A stretch of DNA of 64,000 bases from Gnetum montanum (Eukaryota; Streptophyta; Gnetopsida; Gnetales; Gnetaceae): positions 53,252 through 117,251 of the forward strand of contig MNCI01016355.1 of NCBI GenBank assembly GCA_015680685.1, written 5' to 3'. A model generated the notes under the pieces. The model was not told the origin of the DNA. It searched no databases and saw nothing but the letters and a program-made list of their open reading frames with translations. Below are positions 49,304 to 61,269 of the stretch, one piece after another; the first letter of the stretch is position 1, and each line of letters starts with the position of its first letter. The position numbers and the translations under genes are program-made.

Positions 49304-50760
49304 GCAATTGTTAGAACCAATAGTAAATTAAGAGTTAACAGCCCTTGTAGCATTATGTTTCTATAGCTATGCAGGGAGTTCACCCTGCATAGCTGGAGCA
49401 AGTGGTAATGGAGATATGGGTGGAAGAGGTGTAGCCGAATGGGAAGGATAGGATGTCTGTGGAACCTCACCCCTAGGAGAAGAAGTTCTATAGTACTCAC
49501 GGGCTTGGTAGTGAGGTTGAGAAGTGACATGACTAGTAGAGTTATTTGGAGAGATTGGCTATTGCATGTAATATCCATACAGGTCAAGTTTTCAGTAAGG
49601 ATACTATTGCCGTGATGGTGGCATTCCCCATGATTATGAGTATTTCCACTGTTGATACTACTTGATTGGTTATGGTGGAATTCCACTTGGATAATATGTT
49701 AAGGGTTGGTGGAACTACCTTGGGTTACCTTGAGGATAAGGTAACCTTCGAGGTGTTTTCCTTTTGTTTAATCATGGGTTGAGTGCATACACCCCAGACT
49801 CCTATAGATGTGATATTACAGGGCAACATCCCCTAGGATGGACATATTGGCATATCTCACATTCACTATCATTGTCTGTATCTGAATCCACAACCTCTTT
49901 GATGATGGAAACTTTGCCCTTACCCTTGTTACGTGCATATTCTACTTCTCTTTTTTTTTCTTTTCCCATTCACTACCTTGCTCTCTAGACTCCTCTACTA
50001 CTTTGACAACAGTTTGAAATTTATCATCTAGGGAGTCCCACATTTGGTCCACCTTTGCCAATACTTCCGATGCAATTTTTTGAATAGGCAAAGTTTTCCT
50101 ATTCACCATCTCTTCGAGTGGTGACTCTTCTTCATCCTTACAAAATCTTACTTCCTTCTTTCAGAGGGAAGGACCTCTATTATATTCCTGCACACTCTCT
50201 CTTTTCTGTAACTCACCTTCCTCTTTAGCAACTTTCTCCAATAATCTTTGTACTTGATGGGTCCTAAGCTCAGATAGTCTTCCTTGGGCATAAGTCCCAA
50301 GGGTTCTTCACATTTCATGCCTAAGCCCATCTACGAGATGGCATAGTTGATCCCTCTGCAAATAACCATAGCTGAGATAATGATGTAACAATGCATAATA
50401 TCTACCCATGGCAACATCCAACGGTTCATGTCCTCCTTATTTCTAGCCTTGGATTTTCTTTTGCAGGTTGGACACTTGGGAGTACATTTGGTACTTATCG
50501 TTGAACAATTCTAACATGGTACTCCACCTACGAATGGATTCTAGTTCTAAGGACTAGTACTAGGTTTCTGCTTCTTTTGATTAGTGTCTATGGAAACAAC
50601 TTTAATTTTTGCCATTTATTTTCTATGTTTTGTAAGGCACATGCATCATGAAATGCTTGTAGATGATTTTGAGGATCAGTGTTGTATTCCCCTTCAAATT
50701 ATATTTTTTGGTGCCTTCAAGACTATTTAATATTACCCTGGACCTTTTACATCAACTTCA
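49304..50760 (-). pseudogene. Athila-like gag, minus strand
   Basis: Heavily broken gag. 50330-50148 reads M-K-C-E-E-P-L-G-L-M-P-K, and the region 50760-50400 reversed shows similarity to the gag core at 7449-7900 (QYNTDPQNHLQAFHDAC-like reading near 50680). The Tyr/Gln/Pro-rich tail is at 49700-49300. The gag N-terminus and 5' LTR are missing to the right. Confidence 0.6.
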
Positions 50761-51080
50761 AGTCCTTCATTTTTGAGTTTAGAATTTTAGAAATTTTTCA
50801 ATTTTTCTAAGTGCCCTACTTTAGACAGGCCGCGATATCGTGTTTAAAGTGATATCACGGCCACGCTATTGCGTACGCAATATCGCATCATGCAAAACTA
50901 TATATATGGACACCCCATGTGCACATCAACATCATTTTCAATTGTTCACACAAGGGGAATTTTTCAAATTTTCTTCTACAACTCGTGACTTGCACACATC
51001 TTATTCCAATAGCCATAACTCGCTCGCTAGCATTTTGATTTTTATTTCAAAAGAACCTACTTGAACTCGGAGTGTTCAAC
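50761..51080 (+). other. Junction region with LTR-like U3 palindromes
   Basis: Between the minus-strand gag and the plus-strand ORFs. It contains CGATATCGTG...GATATCACGG palindromes (50829-50890) and TATATATATGG near 50900, like the U3 regions at 28350 and 54400, but no full LTR. This is where the two inverted halves of the composite meet. Confidence 0.55.
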
Positions 51081-51499
51081 ATAGTCGTGGGGGAGGGGTA
51101 CACTCCAAATTGCATATAATTTTTTTGAAATTCATCATCATCCGAAGGATACTATAAAGGGTAATTGATTACAAAATAAATGATGATAAACATGTGCCAA
51201 AAACAATCTTATCTCCTCACCTACACCAAGAAATTAAATTTTAAAGCCACCTAATCAAATTAAGGGACCCAATATTAAAACTTTTAGGGGACATTTCCAC
51301 AAGATTTTCTAACTTTGGATGACATGAAATAAGAAACGAATTCATTAAGACAGGAGTAAGGTATAACTTAAATTTTGTAAACAACCTTACTAATGATCGG
51401 CCTTGTGTGATTGTAAATGGCCCCTAAATGTGGACAACAAGAAGGACCCTCTTAAGGTGTGTCCAAGAGATCCAAGAGAGGCATAGGACAAGTGTCTCC

Positions 51500-54210
51500 C
51501 AAACAATATGTAAAGAAGGAGGCGTAATCATTTAGTATCCATCAAGATCAAGATATTCCTGCTACTGCGCAATTGGAATAGGTGGAAGGAGGAGCTATTG
51601 AAGTGCCTGAACAAGGACAACACCTCATGTTGTCCCCGGAGTGTGTCCAGGCTATCCAAGAAAGGTCCACGTTGGCAACTGTGATTGTGGAGTTAAACTT
51701 TGGACCTTTCATGGAATTCACTCTTGAGGCTATTAGGGACCAACTCAAAGGGTTTCCATTATGGCCTATCCTCTTTGAAAGTGGTGCTTGCTACTTAGGA
51801 GAAACATACCAATTTTGGCATAATAAGGAAGAACATTTGTGGTGTGTCCATAGATTTTTCCATTAAGGCCATTGCGAAAGTGTTGAACCTTTCGAATACA
51901 GGGCCAAAAGTTGCTCACATGTCCACTCCCTCCAATGCTTATGCACGAAGAGTTTGGTTGGATAGGGCGTACAGCAAAGAGGACAAGACATATGGAGAGT
52001 TAACGCTGGAAGAAAAGATATACTTCAAGATTGGCACTTATCACATCTTCCCCATGAGAGGATTAAAAAGAATCTCAACGTATGTGGCAAGAGGATGTGT
52101 GATATTGATGGGAAAGGCTAATGCTAAACTTCCTCATCTGTATCTCATGGAAATCTTGAGATGGTTTGAAGAATGCAAGATAGGGAAGTTCACATTGCCC
52201 TTCCCTTGTCTCTTTAAGAAGCTGTGCAAACGTGCTAGAATTCTAGGGTACACCAATGATGTTCCCAGAAGAGCCCAAAATGCTTCGTTTGCCAAACTAC
52301 TAAAGCCACTAGACCCAAGGAAAAGTGCTGGTGAGACATTGGAGCCAGAGCAAGAAGAGAAAGTGGGGCCCACTGCAACTCAAATTGTAGGGCCTAGCCA
52401 ACTCCCAAGCACAAGGCCCAGTCAACAACAAGCAGGGCCTAGCACAAGCTAGCAAAACCAACCGTCACCATCACTGTAGGATTATCGACCGTTGATGAGC
52501 CATCTTAGGGCCATCGCTAAGATGGTTAGTTGGGGAGGTCGTGATGATGCTAATCTCTTCCACATCATCGATGACACTGTATGGCCCACAATTTCTATTG
52601 ATCACGGACAGGGCAAGGTGTCCATTCAAACAGAAGGAGGGGAGACTCATTGGTCATAATAGATTTTAGGGAACGCTGCATCTTTCTAAGTGCAACTGGA
52701 AATGGATGAAGAGGCCACAGTGGTGGTCATGTAGCAAGAGTTGTAGAAGTCATTATGGATCACATCAAAGAATCTTTTAACATCCCTATTGTGCCACCAG
52801 TCGATTTCACAGGAGCACAGGATGCTCAAACTCTAGCTGGTCCCTCAATGACTCCTACAGAGCATGAGGATGTCCTTGATCGATTGCTGCAGACAAGAAA
52901 AATAATGATGTCCTTATTCAACATCCCACAAGATGTCATGGCAGTGCAATCAGACCTCATCTCCATCAAAGGAAAGCTAGTTATGGCAGAGACCAGGGTC
53001 AAGCATGCAGAAGTAGAGTTGGAAAGACTCTAAGAAAGGCTCATTGCCTTGCAAGTTGCACAATAGGACCCATCTCAGTTTGTTCCTGCAGAATAGCTAG
53101 ACACTTTTAGGATGAAGCAACTTAATAAACTATTGGCAGACCATAAAAGAGTGGTGAAGGAGAAGGAGAAGGCCAACTGGGATGCCTCCAAGGCACAAGC
53201 GTAAACCTACATGCACACCAAGGCACTTATAGCCTTATAGGAAAAGAATAAATAGCTTTCTGCTGACAATATTCAGTTGAACATTGTGGAGAAGCAAAAG
53301 AATGTTCTCAAGGAAAAATTTTAGCAATTATGAGAATAGTTGGTTAGGGTCAACCAAGACATGAACCATTTGGCCAGAGAGAATTGAACCCTCTCAATGG
53401 AGGAGGTATGCACAATCCATTAGAAGACGACTATCGAGATAAGCACATGGCAAAATGAGGCCAAGCAGCATGAAAAGTTAAAGGAGCACTTTAGAGACTA
53501 GGTGGGGATGTACAAGCAAGTTATAGAAAAGGAGATCCATATGGCCAAGGCCCACATCAACACTTTCAGTGCTCAACACATTGATTGGTAGGCCATACTA
53601 GATACATATGCATTTGTCCACCAAGTAGAGCTTAAAAGATGGGACCTACAGATTCAAGATCTCACAGAGTACATGGAATTAGCAAACCTGTAGTATGCCA
53701 ATCTAGCCATGTTGATAGCAGGATGCCTGAGAACAGAGCTCAAGAAGCAAGTCGCTGTGACCTACACCAAATATGAAGTAGAATTTGCGGAGCATAAGAA
53801 AATGTTGTAGAAGCTAGAAATCACAAATTCTGAACTAGAGGTGGTTAAGAGTAGCTATCAAGGCCAGAAAGATGTCATAGTAGACTTGGCTCGACGACTT
53901 ACAAATTTTTAGGAGTACAAGGACAAAGCCAAAGCCTACAATAAGGAATGAAAGTTGTTTGTAGCCTGGTATGTTAAAGCAAATCAAATGTTCCCACAAC
54001 TAACGTGTCCATGGGAGGTGCTGACTCCATCAAACATTGGAGCATCAGCATGGACAACACAAGACCCCCGAACTGAAGAGGAAAAGCTCCAAGCATTATT
54101 ACAGAGCCATCAAATTCAAAGTTTGGAGCACAAGACAAGGGGAAGTGACCCATGGAGGATCCACCACCACCTGGAACCACATGAGTTCCACAAAATTTTC
54201 TAATTTTGAA
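51500..54210 (+). pseudogene. Transposon-associated protein with coiled-coil tail
   Basis: Two overlapping frames, 51582-51866 and 51844-52452, carry one protein interrupted by a frameshift near 51850. The first has IVELNFGPFMEFTLEAIRDQ and C-Y-L-G-E-T-Y-Q-F-W. The second starts with IDFSIKAIAKVLNLSNTG and includes KIYFKIGTYHIFPMRGLKRI. The pattern 'short globular part, then v-dFs-eaI--llgL' resembles the 'putative plant transposon protein' domain of retroelement-borne ORFs; this naming is tentative. A Pro/Gln/Ser linker follows, then a long decayed coiled coil (52755-54100). Stops are again mainly TAG. It occupies the env-like position just before the 3' LTR. It has no pol partner in this half of the composite. 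Confidence 0.6.
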
Positions 54211-54381
54211 ATTTTGTAATTTTTGTGTTCGTGTCCCAATTTTGTTGTATTCAGTTCTCCACTACGGCATGAATGAATTCCCAGTTAGTCAATAATTCCA
54301 TACTTATCCACTATATAATTAATGGGGCTTATTCTCATTTTGTTTGACTCGAGGAAAATTTTTCATTTAGTCATGGGGATA

Positions 54382-55235
54382 TGATGAATCGTGATTCATT
54401 AGATCACGATATCGCATACGTGATATTGGGTACGCAATATCGCGGCTTGGCTAGTGATATCGTATACATGATATCATGGTTCCTATGTGAGCCTATAAAT
54501 ACAAAATGGGCTGCACGGGAAAGATGTGAGTTTTTCAGTAAGTTAGTTTTTAGTCAGTAGATAAAAATTAGTTCATTTTTAGTTCTTCTCAATTCTTTCT
54601 CCTAGTGCATGCTCGCAGTGTGATGATTGTAATTGTACGGCACCTTTATTTGAGTGTGATGTACTTGGACATGCACATGATCGAAAATAAATATTGAGAT
54701 TACTTCATCATTATAGCATTCACTTAGTTTAATTAATTAATTTTTATTGTTATTTATTGCTTTTGTAGTTAATATCTCTTCACCCTAAACTCCTTAAATG
54801 TGGAATGAGTATGACTTAATCACAAGCATTCAAGTATGACTACTTAGTATCCCAGTAGCATACCTAGGCCATGCACTTGGTAATCCTAGTAGTAGTTATG
54901 CACGAGATCCAAGATGTGTACAGATGATTAAGGAACAGATGCTCATTGCACTTAGGCTAGTTTAGATTCTCTCCCCCTTTTCCTCCTAGCTTAATTAAAG
55001 TTATTTTCCATTGCCTCCAAGAGTAGCACTAGGTTAGAAACCACATCATACACCTCACTCTAGACTAAACCATATGTGAAAAAGCAAATACTAGTCCAGG
55101 TGGGAAGATAGCAAACTGTGATCAATGAGTAGCTATCTAGATACCACAACTAGCCCGTTTGCGGAGTTCGACTGGATCGTGCATGAAATGCTCGTATTCA
55201 TATGGTTGAGTGTAGGGGTACCTCGCCACTTATCA
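54382..55235 (+). mobile_element. Plus-strand 3' LTR, right end of composite
   Basis: TGATGAATCG...CACTTATCA, 854 bp, preceded by CATGGGGATA. TATAAAT is at 54494-54500. U3 has GATATCGCATACGTGATATT-type palindromes (54405-54475). The R/U5 motif AGTATCCCAGTAG and the terminal GGGGTACCTCGCC are shared with the other LTRs. Confidence 0.88.
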
Positions 55236-55440
55236 ACTACTAAGTGTGACCACATGATCACACTGAAGTGATGTAGTAGGTAAGCTAGAAATTTAGATGC
55301 CCCTAGCTGAAACCACATGGCTTGATGACCCAACTTCATGTTGGGTGCAAGCATGTTGGGTACAAGCTGGCTGATGCGGGATAGGATGCCGATGAGCTCC
55401 ATGATCACTAAGATAGGCTTTAGTAGCATACTACAACCAT

Positions 55441-57479
55441 AAGATAACAAATGAATGTAGCATTAGTGCACAACAAATTGCACTTTGGCATAAAATATTA
55501 ACCTATGCTTAGCAAAATTAGCGAATTTAGCTTAAAATGGCATAACTTAGAAATATATCCTTAGGGTCCCAATGGGCCTGACGAGCATAGGATGTCAATA
55601 CACATTTGATGCACCTAGTGCTCATTGGGGTATAACATTAAGGTAGAATTAGTATTTTACTTTACATTTGCACTATTTGCACCAACCCAATTTGCATGTT
55701 TTAGCATCTATACACTCAACTTGCAAAATTAGCATTCTGGTGCAGTTGTCATGCATTTGGAATTTTATTTCACATGAGGCATTCTTACTATTTTCATTCT
55801 TGCATTTTTTGCATTTGGCATTCCAGTTTTACACTTAGCAATTTCTTCAGATTTTCTCAAAAAAATTTCTAACTCTGGGCAGTGTAGCATGAAATTTAGA
55901 AAAATTCTAACTATTTGCTATGCTCCCTAGGGAGTGTAGCTAAAAGATCAATCATCAAATTGTCTAACTATTTACTACACTCCCCAAGGAGCGTAACTCC
56001 GAAAGTGAGCAAAAAATCAACAAAAAATTCTAACTATTGGGAGCATAGCATCCCATCGCATCTGGAAACTAACCAATTTTAACAAAGTATCAACTATGCT
56101 CCTTGGGGAGCATAGGTGCTAGCACCTGAGCTTCCATTACCTAGTGTCGTCATACACTAATGACATGTGCTGGGGCACTTGACATGGCTGCAGCCTTGGC
56201 GATCTCCTTGACCTCACTCACCTCCTTTGTCATGGTTGTCACCAATGTGATTACACTGTTGCCCCTTTCTGTCCCTATGGCCTTCTCCCCATGTGTCCAT
56301 GTGATGCCTAACCCTCCCTTTGCCCTCACCCTACATTGCCCCTACATTGCAAAGTGGTATAACCTTGTCCCCTAGTTGTAGCTATTTTTAGCCATAATGG
56401 CTTAACCCTTGTCCTAATCCTTCGCTTGTCAAACCTTGTTGCCAAAACATAGAACCATGGTGCACTCTTGCACTGCTGTCATCCTCACCCACTTGCCAAC
56501 AAAAAATAAAAAAAGATTTAAAAAAAGGAGAAAAGAAAAGGGAAACAAAGGAACCTTGGCCACACATGCCCTAGTTGCGATCATTTTTCACCATCCTATG
56601 TCCTCCACATGGCATGGCTCCCAGTGAGGAGAGTCCTAGTCCACTGTTAGGATAAGATCCTCATTTTTTCCCTCTCTTCCTCACCCCATGCATTGCATCC
56701 CTTAGGAATAAATGCATCAAATCCCTCATAGCCCACACATTTTCCCTTATCCCATTTGCCGCAGATAATTAACATCAACACATCAACAGAGATCCACAAC
56801 CCACGCATGCATCTTCTCCCCTTGGCTGCAGCCACCAAGGTGGCTAGGGAAATGGTGGTCCCTACCAAGGCAGGCTACCCAGGACTCAAACCCCAACACC
56901 AAGCAAGAGAAGCTAGAATGTGAAGAGACAAATGGTGCAAAAAGGGGCAAGTGTAGTGAGTGTACTTAGTGGTCAACAGTGCTTTCCTCTCCTCCACCTA
57001 CACCTACAACAAGTGTTCTAGGGCTCGTCTTTCCTCTTCCACATTGGCAAGTCCATGATGTTGATGATTACTATGGCATGTCATCCTGGTACTACGCTTT
57101 GGCCACTATGCTCCAATTGCTACACTTTGGCTATCACTCTTGTTTCAAACTATGCTACACTTTGTAACTCCTCGTCCACACTTTGGAAAATGATAGTTTA
57201 CCCTCGATGAATTACACATATATACCCTTCCAAGGTAATTAAATGTGCCACCTACTGCACTAGTGCTCCCACACTTAGGCAAATTTTACTAAGTTCTTGG
57301 CAGAGCATAGCAAAAGGGGAAAGTGTAGCAAGGGGTGAGCATAGCAGCTAGAGTTAAAAAAAATTTGAGTTTCTTCTAATGATTCCCATACTTAGAAAAT
57401 TTCTAAAATTTTTCTAGTTACCCAATGAGAACCCAGCCCAATTTCATGGCCTAGACACTCTTTACCTTGCTTGAACTAA
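55441..57479. other. Intervening region with CTATGCTC...GAGCATAG palindromes
   Basis: No gene is supported; short frames at 56160-57167 lack recognisable domains. Between 55900 and 56115 and near 57300 there are several palindromic words (TGCTATGCTCCCTAGGGAGT, CTACACTCCCCAAGGAGCG, CTATGCTCCTTGGGGAGC) related to those in the LTRs of the Tat-like element. This is upstream of the antisense gene and could hold its promoter. Confidence 0.5.
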
Positions 57480-57605
57480 TGCACCTTGCAAACTTCATGA
57501 TTCACTAAGACCTTAAACTGGAAAATCACAGTCTGTTAAGGTCTTAAACTAGCAAATCAGGATTTGCTAAGACCTTAAACTAGCAAATCATGGCCTACCA
57601 AGGCC
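57480..57605 (+). repeat. Array of AAGACCTTAAACTAG words (array 2)
   Basis: Three or four imperfect copies of (A)AGACCTTAAACTAGCAAATCA just before the proposed intron acceptor. Related to array 1 and array 3. Confidence 0.7.
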
Positions 57606-57749
57606 CAAAATTGGTTCGCATGTTTTCTTTTCTAACATCCACTTTTGCATGTTTACATAGTTATTAATTACATTTTCTTTCCTCATGTTATGCATTTTAA
57701 CTCTATTAAAGATAGGTGTGGCTTAACATTCTTTTTGGTTGTTTTGCAG

Positions 57750-60700
57750 GATATGTCAGAGGGTTACAACATGAGTGCATAAGAGTGTCTTCATTCACCT
57801 CTGGTTCTCATTGGACCTCACAATGACCTCATCCAATGCATCGATGCCCAATGCTTAGACCTTGAGTCCAAAACCCATGATGACTACATAATGTCTGTGG
57901 AAACACCACTAGATTAGTTCAACCATCTAGTTAGGGATCTCGATCTAGAGGTAGGTGAAATCATTGGGGATCCCCTCATCAAAGTCCCTGTAGCAACACT
58001 CAGTGGTGAGGTGAAGACATTGAAACTTAGTTCCTAGTTAGAGCCTCAACACGCCCAAAGCATCATGAAAACACTTAACGGTAACATCAAGGTGTTTACA
58101 TCGTCCTATGAGGACATATCATGCCTAGATCCTTCAATAGTGCAGCATAATATCATCCTCAATCCTTGCATAAAACTAGTTAAACAGAAAGCCCGTAAGG
58201 TTAGGCCTAAGGTGGAATTGGTAGTCCATGATGAAATCACCAAGCTTTACAAGGTTGGTTTCATCCAGGCCATTTACTATGCACACTGGGTCTCCAACAT
58301 CGTGGTTGTACCTAAAAAAACATATGCATTTGCATAGACTTTCAAGATCTGGACAAGGCAACCATCAAAGATGATTTTCCATTGCCTAGTATTGATCAAT
58401 TGGTCGATACCATGGCTAGTCATGCCTTGTTGTCCTTCATGGATGGGTTCTCTGGATACAACCAGATTCGAATCAACCCAGAGCACCAACTTAGTACAAC
58501 CTTTATGACCCCCTAGGGTACATTTTGCTATATAATGATGCCTTTCAAATTGAAGAATAGAGGAGCAACCTACCAATGCATCATGATGTACATCTTCAGT
58601 GATATTTGTTAGACTTGCTCAATGACTACATTGATGACATAGCAGTTAAGTCCAAAATGGCACATGATCATGCAAATGACTTAGACCACGCACTCAAACA
58701 TTGCCTTAGACATGACCTTCGGCTAAATCCTAAGAAGTGTGTCTTTGGTGTCAAGACTAGTCACATGTTAGGTTTCATAGTATTAGATGATGGCAGACAC
58801 ATAGACCCCGATAAGGTTAAGGCCATCATCAACTTAGCACCGCCAACTAACCTTAAGGAGCTACGTTGGTTACAAGGTAGATTGCAATTCATACATCAGT
58901 TTATCACATGGTTAACTGATAAGCTACAACAAATGTAACATTTTCTCAAAAAGGGAGTCCACTTCAAGTGGAAAGCTCAATGCTAAGAGGCATTTGACAG
59001 CCTCAAACAAGAGTTGGCTTAGCTTCCAACTATTTACCCTCCACAAGGAGATAAACCTTTTTACATCTACCTTGCAACTTTTGACATGTTCATCACTTCT
59101 CTGCTTTGTCAAAAGTAAGATAATGGCTTAGAGGTCCTTGTATACTACCTAAGCCATGCATTAGTGGCCATGAAGCAAAATACAATGATGTGAAAAAGAA
59201 CTACCTTGCCTTAATATTTGCACTTAATAAGCAGAGGCATTATCTCTTCCGTAGCTAGGTAAACATCATTTGCAAAAGCAATGTACTCTGGGCAATCACA
59301 ATGAACATATACAAAAGTAGTTAGATCGCATGGTGGAAAGTAATAACCACAGAGTTTTACCTACATTACATACCACAAGCATTAACCAAAGATTAAGCAA
59401 TAGCTGCATAACTAACAGCTTCACCAATAAATGATCAAGCAACCATAGACCTAGAATTCCTAGGCAAGCATGTTAGCAGCATAAGCCAAGTGCCTGCCAA
59501 GTTTGAGGCAATTCTACACTTTGATGGCACTTCAAACTCTCAAGGGAGTAGTGTTGCTGCCATAATCATGTTTTCCTCTGGGGAGATCTAACCCTTCACT
59601 AATCATTTTGCATTTCCTTACACTAACAATGTAGTAGAGTATGAAGGTCTCCTTAGAGGTCTTATAGCAGCTTGTGATCTAGGAATCCAAAACCTAGCGA
59701 TTCAAGGTGATTTGCAATTAGTCATCAAACAAGTTATAGAGGTTTATGCTTGTAAGGCACAACACTTGCAATCCTACTATGACTTGGCAAAGCATTTGCT
59801 TTGATGATTTGCAACTATAGATATCCAAGACATTGACCACAATGAGAATGTCATTGTTGATGCATTAGCCACATTAGCCATAAGCATTGCACCTAACATG
59901 TTTCATGCCTTGCCTACCTCAGTAATGGATTGCATCGAACCTATCATGCAAGTAACTAACATTGCATCCATGGCCACAACAAGCATAGCACATGCATGAG
60001 AGTGGTATGATGATATCAAGTCATACCTTCAACAGGGTGAGCCTTCGCAACATTTAACCACTACCTAGAAGGATGCAGTGCGGAAACAATCATGGTAGTA
60101 TGTCATTGTAGGTGATAGCACACTTTGTTGTAGATCCTATGATTGTATACTATTGACCTACATTAGTGATAGTGAAGCACAAACAATCGTTGATCAGGTT
60201 CATGAGGGACTGTGTGAAGGCCACATAGCACCCAGGGTAATGGCATCGAAAATCAGACACTTAGGCTATTATTAGCCTTACATGGAGCACAATTACGTTC
60301 TCAAGGTTAAGACGTGTGATGTGTGTCAACAGCATGACAACTTAATGCACGTGTCACCCACTAAGCTACATACCATGAAAATCACATGACCATTCCAACG
60401 TTGGGAGTTGGATAACATAGGATCCATCACGCCTAAGTCCTCCATAGGACATAGCTTCATCATAACCGCAACTGAACACTTTACCAAATGGGTTGAAGCC
60501 ATTCCCCTTAGGAAGGCAACATCACAACAAGTTTGCAAATTCATCCTTGACAATATAGTGACCCGATTTGAGCTGCCCATGATCATTGTCACAGACAATG
60601 GACCATACTTTAGCAGTGTAGAAACCAAAGCCTTTTGTGAATACCTTGGCATCAAGCATTCCTTTTTATCATCATAGTACCTGTAGGTGAATGGGTAGGC

Positions 60701-61244
60701 GGAGGCCACAAACAAGGTCATTGTCAACCTTTTTAAGAAGATGCTTAGCAGTAGCAAACAATGATGGCACAAGCAATTGGTCTACGCACTATGGGCCTAT
60801 ACCACAACATGCAGAATAGCAATAGGTAAGGCACCATATAGCCTTGTATATGGGTCTAATGTAATTTTACCTCTTGAATTGCAGTTCCCATTGCTCCGAG
60901 TAATCCTCTCAAGCTTCATTAACAAGGCCCAAAATAATGAGTTGAGAGCCATTGACCTTGACTCTAGAGAGAAGGAGTGCATGGAGATGCTTAATTGCAA
61001 AAAATGGTACTAAGAGAAGCAATAGCAAAAGCACCACCACAATTAGCACCAGCACCAGGTCAAGGAGGGGGACCTAGTCCTCAAGGCCGTTTGCGAACCC
61101 ACAGATAAATTCTCAGCCAATTAGGAAGGGCCTTTCTTGGTCACCAAGGCCTATGATAATGGAGCATTCAAGCTTGTTGATCTAGATAGCCATGAGTTTT
61201 CCTATCCAACCAACCATTCGTACTTGAAGCCATACTACACCTAA
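57750..61244 (+). pseudogene. Tat-like pol: RT, RNase H, second RNase H, integrase
   Basis: The frame opens right after TTGTTTTGCAG (57739-57749) and stays open except for TAA/TAG codons through an N-terminal linker. RT 58065-58940: H-W-V-S-N-I-V-V-V-P-K-K, FMDGFSGYNQIRINPEHQ, LNDYIDDIAVKSKMAHDH, then LGFIVLDDGRHIDPDKVKAI. First RNase H about 58960-59300. A second RNase H about 59515-59940 has all four acidic positions: F-D-G-T-S-N, V-E-Y-E-G-L-L, I-Q-G-D-L-Q-L-V and V-D-A-L-A; this extra domain marks the Tat lineage. Integrase 60190-61010: H-E-G-L-C-E-G-H, C-D-V-C, E-L-D-N-I, VTDNGPYFSS, and G-(stop)-A-E-A-T-N-K keeping the catalytic Glu. It ends K-P-Y-Y-T-TAA at 61242-61244. Frameshifts and stops make it inactive. 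Confidence 0.88.
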
Positions 61245-61269
61245 CACACAATGTCACATTAATAGCAAA

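Larger units (their letters stand above)
42765..55235. mobile_element. 12.5-kb composite insertion with inverted terminal LTRs
   Basis: Flanked by ACTAC at 42760-42764 and 55236-55240. Removing it and one ACTAC restores the antisense host frame (S-H-L-V joins V-E-A-A-S-T-I-I-E). The left terminal LTR (42765-43566) points leftwards (minus) with its polypurine tract at 43567; the right terminal LTR (54382-55235) points rightwards (plus) with its polypurine tract at 54372-54381. The unit thus begins with the 3' end of a minus element and ends with the 3' end of a plus element, and no 5' LTR survives in full between them. Confidence 0.85.
39372..55432 (-). pseudogene. Antisense multi-exon coiled-coil gene inside the Tat-like element
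   Basis: Reads against the retrotransposon. It starts near 55432 (M-L-L-K-P-I-L-V-I-M-E-L), runs to 55236, is interrupted by the insertion 42765-55235, resumes at 42764 and ends at TAA 39374-39372. Candidate GT-AG introns: 42534-42464, 42239-42069, 41018-40947, 40705-40625, 40480-40394 and 39573-39459. Reading frames stay open across several of them apart from TAG/TGA codons; for example, intron 42534-42464 joins Y-I-L-C-Q-R to M-F-N-A-R-F-K. The middle (41961-41330) is globular-looking with FFANFFGLPSEGLSI. The part at 40390-39580 is coiled-coil-like (EAVSRLTIKNKDLQSNYAFL), and the last exon ends in seven Glu then SQPPLDTIG. No enzyme motif is recognised. Layout resembles transposon-associated plant proteins with a conserved N-terminal domain and a coiled-coil tail. 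Now a pseudogene. Confidence 0.7.

Noticed and set aside
42765-55235. A single ordinary LTR retrotransposon
   Set aside because: The terminal LTRs are inverted and the coding parts change strand near 50800.
56160-56375. Plus-strand frame with hydrophobic start
   Set aside because: No homology is recognisable and neighbouring frames are similarly open in this C-rich stretch; likely chance.
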